A DNA stretch of 12,231 bases from Actinomycetes bacterium. Its GTDB lineage: Bacteria > Actinomycetota > Aquicultoria > CAJVYJ01 > JAUVQD01. This document shows, one piece after another, positions 5,821 to 12,231 of the stretch. The position numbers and the translations under genes are program-made. Every line of letters starts with the position of its first letter. Within the stretch, counting starts at the first letter, position 1. The stretch is taken from NCBI GenBank assembly GCA_030666075.1, contig DAOUYN010000008.1:1-12231 (forward strand). Reading direction: 5' to 3'. Under the pieces are notes generated by a model, which saw only the letters and a program-made list of their open reading frames with translations, made no database searches and was not told the DNA's origin.

Positions 5821-7856
5821 GCCGCGTCCTCCTGCGTGAGAGGGGCGAACGCCAGCTGAACGTAGATGAGCTGATGCGGGCGCGAAACATCGACAACTCC
5901 CGCTTCCCTGAGAAGAGTAGGATCAGCCGCGAGCGGCGAGGAGCGGCCGCCCGGCAAGGCGGCCAGGACCACAGCCTCGGAGCGGGCAGATGAAGACGGA
6001 TGAGGCGGTCGCGAATCAGACCTGAGCTGATCAAACAGTGCCGCCAGGGATTCGCGATCACTATCTGCCTCCAGCAGTGACCTATCGAGGGTCTGTTCGT
6101 CGACGAATGTCAGTCCGCCGCGCGCGAAGTCATCGAGACCGGCCGCTAATTCTTCTCCTCGAAGTGAACGCCATTCTCGATGATGGCCGGCCGCATAACG
6201 GGCCGACTCATCCTCTTTATCGTAGCGACCGCGTTTGTACCGAGGGTGGACTGCGGGCTCCACCTGTGAAAAAAACGAGCGGGAGGTCGGGGGCGTCCTA
6301 CTCAGGGCGTGCAGATATAGCTTACGGAGCCCGGTCAGGGCCTCCTGCTCCGCGAAGAGCGCGGCCGACCAACTATGAACGGGCTCGGCTTCACCCTCGT
6401 CGACGTCCGCCCCTGATAACCACTCCGCCAGCAGGCGCCACCCGGCCCGGTCCACTGCTTCTCGATATTGAGCGACTAACGATTCTATATATAGGGAGCG
6501 GGAGTCGCGTAACGAAGCCTGGGCCCGCCGAAGAAACAGGAAAATGAAAAGGCCGGTCAGGATTGCTGCCGCGGCCCCGAAAACGGGCGGCGGCGGCAGA
6601 TAAGCCGGGTTGATATACCCTTCGGGGAAAGCTCCCAGGACCCGCACGAATTCCACGCCAAAAAAGTAAGTCAAAGGTATCAGTAGCCAGCTGCGGGCGG
6701 CAAGCGCCACCGCTTCCGGGTGCCCTTTGATCCGCCTAATAAGATCCGCGCGAAAGACCTCCGGGTCCTTGAGCTCGACCGGTTTGGTGGCGGCGCGGCT
6801 CTCCACTTCATCTTTGAGCGCCGCCGTCCGCTCCCCCAGCCGCTCGAGGAATCTCTCTGCTTTGTCCAGAGCACCCGATTCCGCCATGAGGTCGTCGAGC
6901 TCGGAGCCGAGCGCCGCAGCCTCGCTCTCCCCGAGACGGTCGAGGTTCCGCTGCAGTCGACCGATAATCCGCGGTAATCGCTCCCGCCCAATATAATCTA
7001 CGTGGCCGTCGATCTTCTTCACCCAGGAAGAGAGTGGTACGCCGGCAAATTGGCGAGCCTCTACGATCAACGCGTCGACCGCCGTCCCCTCGTCATCGGC
7101 GACGACCACCTCTCTTAGGGCATCCGCAAAGAACTCCCGCCGCTTCAGATACTCGTCTGCCTGCCGATAAAATAGTTCGCCGGCTCCGCCCAATAATCCT
7201 TCATTGACCAGCTCATGAATGAAGCGGTTCGATTCCTCCTCGACCAAGCTCTCGATCGGATGGACCAGCCCCGCCAGTCCGACTCCGGCCGAACGGGCCC
7301 GGCGGACCTCCATGATATCTCCAAGCGCTGCATCAAAGGATGGTTCAGCCAGCAGCGATGCAAAGGCAGCGGCAGTATCGCTTTGATTGGACCCGGATAC
7401 AAAGAAATGCCGATGATAAATGCTCTCATCGGGAAAAGCGGCGGTCTGCGGGGGCAACCGAAAGATCCCGGTCACCTCGATCGGTCCGACCCGGAGCCGA
7501 TCAGTGGAACTGTTGAAGAGCCTCGCCAGTCCCGCACTTAGCTCCATGGCTCCGGGGTCTTCTCTGTCGGCGATCGTCACGACCGCGGGGCGGGGCGTCC
7601 CGGTTCCAGCCCCATCCGGCAGCTCAATAAACTTACCGGCGCACCAATCTATAAAGGAGTCCGGTGTCTGGGTATCTTTCAGGCCGGCGGGACACTCGAC
7701 CAGAGTCAGGCCCCCAACCGTCTGAAAGGAGAACCCCGGCGCGCTATCGACTGTGCTCAGGGCCGCCATGACCACGGCGTCGCTTGGTTTCGATGACTCC
7801 AGACGGCGCAATGAATCGACGCCGAACGACCCCAACCCGAGAATAATCACGTTCAT
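5817..7856 (-). CDS. Membrane protein with N-terminal degenerate tubulin-like fold
   Basis: A 679-residue protein I cannot assign to a named family. The N-terminus (MNVIILGLGSFGVDSLRRL) parallels the T1-loop opening of the tubulin-like neighbour (LILGLGGTGAETAARL). At 91-113 a strand and helix (AVVTIADREDPGAMELSAGL) occupy the place of the neighbour's GTP signature, and about 30 residues later IFRLPP mirrors IFMPG. The glycine-rich GTP loop itself is missing. Residues 200-380 are charged and helical, probably coiled coil. Two membrane helices follow at about 388-410 and 424-443 with a proline-rich link. The remainder (450-679) is soluble, with a Pro/Ser-rich patch near 615-625. The short N-in/C-in hairpin would place both large domains in the cytoplasm. 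It starts 3 nt after the tubulin-like gene. A Rossmann-type NAD domain is the alternative for the N-terminus. Confidence 0.78.
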   Translation of the reverse strand: MNVIILGLGSFGVDSLRRLESSKPSDAVVMAALSTVDSAPGFSFQTVGGLTLVECPAGLKDTQTPDSFIDWCAGKFIELPDGAGTGTPRPAVVTIADREDPGAMELSAGLARLFNSSTDRLRVGPIEVTGIFRLPPQTAAFPDESIYHRHFFVSGSNQSDTAAAFASLLAEPSFDAALGDIMEVRRARSAGVGLAGLVHPIESLVEEESNRFIHELVNEGLLGGAGELFYRQADEYLKRREFFADALREVVVADDEGTAVDALIVEARQFAGVPLSSWVKKIDGHVDYIGRERLPRIIGRLQRNLDRLGESEAAALGSELDDLMAESGALDKAERFLERLGERTAALKDEVESRAATKPVELKDPEVFRADLIRRIKGHPEAVALAARSWLLIPLTYFFGVEFVRVLGAFPEGYINPAYLPPPPVFGAAAAILTGLFIFLFLRRAQASLRDSRSLYIESLVAQYREAVDRAGWRLLAEWLSGADVDEGEAEPVHSWSAALFAEQEALTGLRKLYLHALSRTPPTSRSFFSQVEPAVHPRYKRGRYDKEDESARYAAGHHREWRSLRGEELAAGLDDFARGGLTFVDEQTLDRSLLEADSDRESLAALFDQLRSDSRPPHPSSSARSEAVVLAALPGGRSSPLAADPTLLREAGVVDVSRPHQLIYVQLAFAPLTQEDAA

Positions 7857-7859
7857 GGC

Positions 7860-10800
7860 CTACCCGGCCAACGGTAATCCGCGGTCGCGCTGGTCTTTTA
7901 ACCGGCCGACGTAGGCCGTGAGAGCATCGTACTCTCGCCTGAGCATCTCGCGCTCCTCCTCGTCATCCCGACGTTTGACCTCGCTGACGATGATACGGTC
8001 GAGATACTCCTCGATATCCGTGATGAGGTGATACTGCTTCAGTTTCTCGAGTTCACCGATGAGCCGGCCGGCCCGGTCCGAAACCTCCGAGAAACCCACC
8101 AGGTTTTCGGCCGCCTCGAGCCGACCGGCGGTTGAAAGTGTCTCGATCGGTCCCATACGCAGGACCTTATCGGACTCGACCAGCTGAACCGCATAGTAGT
8201 CCTGGGCATCTCCAGCGAAGACGTAGCCCCGCACCGGGCGGCTGTCTATCTTGTCCTGCTCGATCAGACTCAAGACAACCGGATCTTTCTTGAAAACCAG
8301 ATAATCAGTGAAGAGACCGAGGGCAAACTCACAGACGGCCTGGTCGTCCAGGCTCGAGGACGTCCGCAAATCGGGAAGGGCTTCGATCTCCCGGCTCCAA
8401 TCTTGCCGAATATGTAATGGCTGGCTGCCCGAGAGCTTAGCGCGGCGCATATATTGCTTGTAGTCGGCGCGCAAGGCCGGCATGACCCGCAGAGCAAAGA
8501 GTGGCAGGCCATGTTGTGCCTGCAAGAGAGTGACTTGATGGTTATCGGCTGTCCGCACTAGTCCGGGGCGGTTCTGTCCCTGTGGTAGGGGCAGCGCATC
8601 AGGGTCGCTGTAACCGAGCGAAAACGTCCGCGGAAGGTCGACCGTACCCGCGTCATGGGCCTTTTCTTTATCATAATTCCAACATGGTTGGGACAGCTCG
8701 AAGAGGTTGCCCATAACTTGTTCGGAAAACTTCTGCTGTCCCACACTCTCGTTGACGGCTTCTACGGCCGTGCGGCTCAAGGTTTCCTTGAAGAGCTGCC
8801 TGACATGCTCCGAGACCATCGCTATCAGGACCTTATTGATCTTGACCTCCTGATCGCTGGTGGCCAGATCATACAAACCATGCCCGTGCACATCCTGAGT
8901 CTCATTCAGTCGAGCCAAGATCGCCTTGACGTGTTTAGACATGTTTGCCGGGCGGACTTTTTCATCATAGACAGCCTGGAACTCAGATGACTCTAAGGCC
9001 TCGAGCACCTTATGCGGAAAGATCTGCGTGGTGATCGTCGCCCCCCTATCGGCTTTGGCCAACGCCCGATCCCGGCGACGTTCATCCGCGCGTTCAGCCA
9101 GATGGTTCAGGCGCCCGATGATCAAATCTATCTTATCCAGCTCCCGATCGATGACGCTGCGCTGGACTTTGCGACCGACGCGGATCTCTTCATCCTCCAA
9201 GTATTCCTCAACGACCTGCTCTTGGCCGACCAGCGCCGTCAGCAGGTGTTGTTTGCGATCGGCTATCCTTTCTTGAAAAGACGCCTCGGCCAGGTCTCTA
9301 AGCGCCGATGCCAGGCGCCTCGCCGCCTTGCCGGTGTTACGGCCGCGAAACGGCACGAGCGAGTCACCGGTGAGACGCTCGAGCGATACCAGCTCCTTGT
9401 TGAGCGCGGCCCGATGGCGCCCTTTGATAACGCCCCATTCAGACTTCTCCTCGCGCATTTGACGCAACAGCTCCCGGGCGCTTCTTTTTGCGCCCATGAC
9501 GGTTTTCTGCGCGTAGGCAACACCCAGCTCGCAGTGGTCGACCAGATTGACGACCGCGTCGACAACTTCCTTCTTCGCCTCCTCCTCATGATCCCGGCAG
9601 TTACGATCGATCAGGAGGAGACCCTCGGTGATCCGGCTATCATTGAGATCGATCTCTTTTGTCAGCTTGTCGATCCGCCCCTTGCCCAGCGCCTGAGACA
9701 GTTCTCCCCCCGTCGGGATCTGAGCGACGAAGTCGAGAGCCGGGCGGCACAAGTCATCAATAGCGACCATATTCGTCGGCCCCAGGCGTTCGAAGAGGCC
9801 GGCTTGGCGCTCATCGCTTTCGACAGCCTCATCCATCCAGGCATCACTGGCGGTCAGGTCCATATAGATCATGTCGCGTAAGAAGCGGTAGACCAGCTGC
9901 GACTGGATAGTGTGGCGCGGAAAAAGTATCCGGCTGAGGCCAAGACTGCTGTAAGCGGTCCGTTTTCCTTGCCGTTGATGAGAGGGTTCGACGACAGCGT
10001 CGATATTGGTCAAGCCGACCCCCTCTTCCTCCTGGCCGACGGGCGTGACGATCATCTGATACATGGCGTCTGCCGTCAGGTCGTACGCATCCTCCGGGCG
10101 GTCTAGATTGCCGATATTGCCGAGCTGGCGGTCGATAATGTAGACGTATTTAGACAGGTTCCCCGCCGGTATCATCACGCGCTGGCTGGAATCTCTGGTC
10201 TTGGTGTCCAGGATATATTTGTTCAGGTCGCTGCCCGGCGAAAGAAAGTAGTCTAGCTCCTTGAGAAAAGCGTAAGCGTTGGCCCGATGCGCCGAAACTA
10301 GTTCGAGTGAGCGCTTTCGCGCCTCTTCCTCATAGACCCCGGGCATAAAAATAAACGAGCGTATCTCCGGCACCCGCCCCTGGGATAAAACGGCCCGCCA
10401 CACTTTGTACAAGATATCGAGGAAGATGCCGCTCCCCGTCCCCCCGCAGGCGGACGAGATGATATAAACACGGAAATTACCGCCTACATCGGCCAGATTC
10501 TGGTCGCGCACCAGGTCTTCGTAGAGCGTGCACGTATCGACGACTTTCTGGTGGATGATCGATTCCACCTGGTAGTGCATCTGATGCAGAAAGAGCCGTC
10601 CCAGCTGGCGAACACGCTTGGCTCCCCACTCTTGATATTGGGGCGACACATGGTAGCGATTGTCCCACCAGTCGCGCAAGTTCCGGTCCTTGGCGTAGTT
10701 CTCCTGAAGAAAGCTGTACCCGTTGAAGTCCTGGGCCAGATTGACGTACTCCTCTTCCGACTCCGAAAAGGTGCGGACGATATCGGGGTTCTGCTGCTTC

Positions 10801-11042
10801 AGTAGCCCGATGGTGTCAAAGAGGAGGAACTTGATCATGTCCGCGTGCTCCTGAACCTGACCGTATTCGACTTGGAGGTGCTGCTTTAAGCGCGCGGCCG
10901 TCTCGGCCCCGGTGCCGCCAAGGCCCAAAATCAAGGTCGGCTGCGGCGCGCGCCTCTCGAACCTTTCGGACTGGACAGCTTCGCGGCTGCGAACTTCACC
11001 GGTCAGCCCCTCAAAAAACTCCTCATTCAGTATCGAACACAT
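7860..11042 (-). CDS. Large tubulin/FtsZ-like GTPase (Tubulin_2-type family)
   Basis: A 1060-residue protein. Residues 35-400 form the tubulin-like core: LILGLGGTGAET (37-48) is the first nucleotide loop, LLFDT (73-77) a following strand, and SSACGGTGSGIF (196-207) the tubulin signature that binds GTP phosphates. IFMPG (231-235) and RANAYAFLKELDYFL (253-267) match the next strand and helix. NIDAVVE (346-352) sits where the catalytic T7 loop would be, before YSSLGLSRILFP. Residues about 400-1060 are a long, highly charged, mostly helical extension absent from FtsZ, ending in a coiled coil (about 1005-1055). No membrane helix is seen. It presumably polymerises or acts as a GTP switch in the cytoplasm. 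The start ATG has AGGGG six bases upstream (11049-11053). Tubulin-fold membership is well supported; polymerisation is inferred. Confidence 0.9.
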   Translation of the reverse strand: MCSILNEEFFEGLTGEVRSREAVQSERFERRAPQPTLILGLGGTGAETAARLKQHLQVEYGQVQEHADMIKFLLFDTIGLLKQQNPDIVRTFSESEEEYVNLAQDFNGYSFLQENYAKDRNLRDWWDNRYHVSPQYQEWGAKRVRQLGRLFLHQMHYQVESIIHQKVVDTCTLYEDLVRDQNLADVGGNFRVYIISSACGGTGSGIFLDILYKVWRAVLSQGRVPEIRSFIFMPGVYEEEARKRSLELVSAHRANAYAFLKELDYFLSPGSDLNKYILDTKTRDSSQRVMIPAGNLSKYVYIIDRQLGNIGNLDRPEDAYDLTADAMYQMIVTPVGQEEEGVGLTNIDAVVEPSHQRQGKRTAYSSLGLSRILFPRHTIQSQLVYRFLRDMIYMDLTASDAWMDEAVESDERQAGLFERLGPTNMVAIDDLCRPALDFVAQIPTGGELSQALGKGRIDKLTKEIDLNDSRITEGLLLIDRNCRDHEEEAKKEVVDAVVNLVDHCELGVAYAQKTVMGAKRSARELLRQMREEKSEWGVIKGRHRAALNKELVSLERLTGDSLVPFRGRNTGKAARRLASALRDLAEASFQERIADRKQHLLTALVGQEQVVEEYLEDEEIRVGRKVQRSVIDRELDKIDLIIGRLNHLAERADERRRDRALAKADRGATITTQIFPHKVLEALESSEFQAVYDEKVRPANMSKHVKAILARLNETQDVHGHGLYDLATSDQEVKINKVLIAMVSEHVRQLFKETLSRTAVEAVNESVGQQKFSEQVMGNLFELSQPCWNYDKEKAHDAGTVDLPRTFSLGYSDPDALPLPQGQNRPGLVRTADNHQVTLLQAQHGLPLFALRVMPALRADYKQYMRRAKLSGSQPLHIRQDWSREIEALPDLRTSSSLDDQAVCEFALGLFTDYLVFKKDPVVLSLIEQDKIDSRPVRGYVFAGDAQDYYAVQLVESDKVLRMGPIETLSTAGRLEAAENLVGFSEVSDRAGRLIGELEKLKQYHLITDIEEYLDRIIVSEVKRRDDEEEREMLRREYDALTAYVGRLKDQRDRGLPLAG

Positions 11043-11048
11043 ATGTAT

Positions 11049-11053
11049 CCCCT
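11049..11053 (-). promoter_or_regulatory. Ribosome binding site of the tubulin-like gene
   Basis: AGGGG on the minus strand, six bases before the ATG at 11042, within the 34-nt gap after the vWA/FHA gene. No promoter is evident in this gap, so the gene is probably co-transcribed with the one upstream. Confidence 0.6.
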
Positions 11054-11076
11054 ATATCCTCAGAGGCGCCGTGGCG

Positions 11077-12231
11077 CTAGCTCCACTGCAATCTATATTC
11101 CCCGATCTGGACTATGGAGCCGGAATGAAGTTCCATCTCTTCAGTCACGATCACCGGTGTCGACGCCGTTGAGCGCGCCACCCTGACCGTCCCTTCCCGC
11201 GGGCGGATGAAAACTTTGGCTTCCCCGTCGTCCCAGGCTGTAAAAAGTTCCGCGTGAACAGACTCGATGCCCGCGCCGCAGAGAGTCACGCGGCCATTCG
11301 CGCCCAAGCTCGCCCGTCGTCCCAGACCTTCCAGATTTACCGGTCGGGGTAGTTTCTCCCCCTTAGGAGCTGCGGAAAACGCAAGTCTGCCAAAAAGAGG
11401 CGGTGCGAATAATCCCCGGTACGCCAGCTGGCCCGCCGGGTTGACAGCATAGCGTCCGAAGAGCAGAAGAGTGGTGAGCGCGGCCAGCCCGATCAAGACG
11501 AACACGTATAGAGCCAGACCAGTCGTTCGGGAGAAGAGTATCTCCCTCTCCTCGCCGCTCGTCTTGATGACAGGGTCGATCCCCAAGCGTTCGATCTTCG
11601 GCGCCAACGGCAGTTCAGCCACGAGCGCCACCTTCAATTGCCCGCGCCACGACTCTTCTTTCTTCAAGTCGACCGCGTCGGCGCCGCGGGGCGCGACGAC
11701 CTTTATCGGGATCGTCCGGCGCTCACCGGGTTCGATGACGAACTTCTTGTCCTCGACGATCAACTCGGGCGCGATCTGCATTGAACCGTCGTCGCTTGGC
11801 CCCGCGGCCGCTCCCTCGGATACAGGCTGAAACCCTCGCCACGAGAGTCCGGACAGATCGATTTGCACCGGGAGAGTCTTATATTTCGACTCTATGATCA
11901 ACTGGTGCTCCTCGGTCGCCCCAGGCCGAAGCGCTCCCCAATCAGTCTCATCGACCGATACTGTCACGCTGCCCTTATCCAGTTCCTGCCCCACCTCATG
12001 CTTTAGACGTTCCCGCCGTATCTTCTCCTTGAGCTGCCGGAAATGAGTCCCGAGTTCGCTCGATTCTATCGATATCGGCCTGGCCTGCGGCCAGATATTT
12101 TTTAGGCGATCGACATCCGTGTTTTGATTGAGGCCGATGGCCAAAACGTAGGCCTCCTTTGACGTGCTCTCGTTCGCCGCCCTGTCTTTTAGGTTCGCCC
12201 AGGCCTCCCCGGGACGGATGGCGAATTCGCT
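11077..12231 (-). CDS. vWA-domain membrane protein with C-terminal FHA-like domain, 5' end cut by window edge
   Basis: The frame is open to the window edge, giving 384 residues of a longer protein. An internal TTG at 12144 is not the true start. Numbering from the first visible residue, EAYVLAIGLNQNTDVDRLKNI (26-46) through the LGTHFRQLKEKI helix (60-71) looks like the last strand and helix of a von Willebrand A domain. The metal-binding MIDAS motif would lie outside the window. A beta-rich, Ig-like region follows (about 88-220), with paired EPGERRTIPI-type strands. One membrane helix spans about 237-259. The C-terminus (about 294-384) resembles an FHA domain: VHAELF matches the conserved HA strand and SIVQIGEYRLQW the last strands, but the phosphothreonine-binding Arg and Ser are replaced. 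The expected topology is vWA outside and FHA-like inside, facing the tubulin-like protein (inference). Confidence 0.78.
   Translation of the reverse strand, partial: SEFAIRPGEAWANLKDRAANESTSKEAYVLAIGLNQNTDVDRLKNIWPQARPISIESSELGTHFRQLKEKIRRERLKHEVGQELDKGSVTVSVDETDWGALRPGATEEHQLIIESKYKTLPVQIDLSGLSWRGFQPVSEGAAAGPSDDGSMQIAPELIVEDKKFVIEPGERRTIPIKVVAPRGADAVDLKKEESWRGQLKVALVAELPLAPKIERLGIDPVIKTSGEEREILFSRTTGLALYVFVLIGLAALTTLLLFGRYAVNPAGQLAYRGLFAPPLFGRLAFSAAPKGEKLPRPVNLEGLGRRASLGANGRVTLCGAGIESVHAELFTAWDDGEAKVFIRPREGTVRVARSTASTPVIVTEEMELHSGSIVQIGEYRLQWS

Noticed and set aside
5420..6061. 213-codon minus-strand frame spanning the junction of the 679- and 352-residue genes
   Set aside because: It overlaps both genes in another frame, and its Arg/Ser-rich translation has no conserved features. 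The GTGA junction already explains the region.
9012..9881. 289-codon open frame on the plus strand
   Set aside because: It lies wholly opposite the tubulin-like gene. The translation shows no recognisable motif, and the real gene on the minus strand has clear GTPase signatures and a ribosome binding site.
11062..11080. GC-rich inverted repeat GGCGCC/GGCGC between the vWA and tubulin-like genes
   Set aside because: The stem is about 5 bp with a 2-nt loop and no T-run, too weak for a terminator, and both genes appear to belong to one operon.
12142..12144. TTG at 12144 as the start of the vWA/FHA-like gene
   Set aside because: The frame stays open to the window edge, and the residues upstream (EAYVL) complete the strand of the vWA fold. 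The gene is therefore truncated rather than starting here.

Overview
The window is about 12.2 kb of a moderately GC-rich bacterial chromosome. It carries eight protein genes, all on the minus strand, so transcription runs from high to low coordinates. Gene junctions are tight: ATGA or GTGA overlaps, or gaps of 3 to 34 nt. The only sizeable non-coding stretch is 656-897. I see no tRNA, rRNA, CRISPR array or intact insertion sequence. Strong Shine-Dalgarno sites and the citramalate route to isoleucine suggest a deep-branching bacterium, perhaps an actinobacterial or other Terrabacteria-type lineage. This placement is only a guess, since no marker gene here is decisive.

Region 1 (12231 to about 4762) is the unusual part. 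In transcription order it encodes: (a) the C-terminal part of a protein with a von Willebrand A (vWA) tail, a beta-rich domain, one membrane helix and a degenerate FHA-like domain, cut by the window edge; (b) a 1060-residue protein of the large bacterial tubulin/FtsZ-like family (Tubulin_2 type) with an intact GTP-binding signature; (c) a 679-residue protein with two membrane helices whose N-terminus looks like a degenerate copy of the same tubulin fold; (d) a 352-residue protein with about four membrane helices and a transglutaminase-like domain that keeps the cysteine but seems to lack the histidine. A vWA protein beside an FtsZ-like protein matches the membrane-remodelling system predicted by Makarova and Koonin (FtsZl-1). 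Partners (c) and (d) are, as far as I know, not characterised.

Region 2 (4748 to 898) follows without a clear break. It holds ilvE (branched-chain aminotransferase), cimA (citramalate synthase), a fumarylacetoacetate-hydrolase-family enzyme and an orphan NarL/LuxR-type response regulator. ilvE and cimA catalyse the last step and the entry step of threonine-independent isoleucine synthesis.

Region 3 (897 to 1) contains palindromes that may be an operator and a terminator, an imperfect inverted repeat, and an extended -10 promoter driving lgt (prolipoprotein diacylglyceryl transferase), whose 3' end runs off the window.
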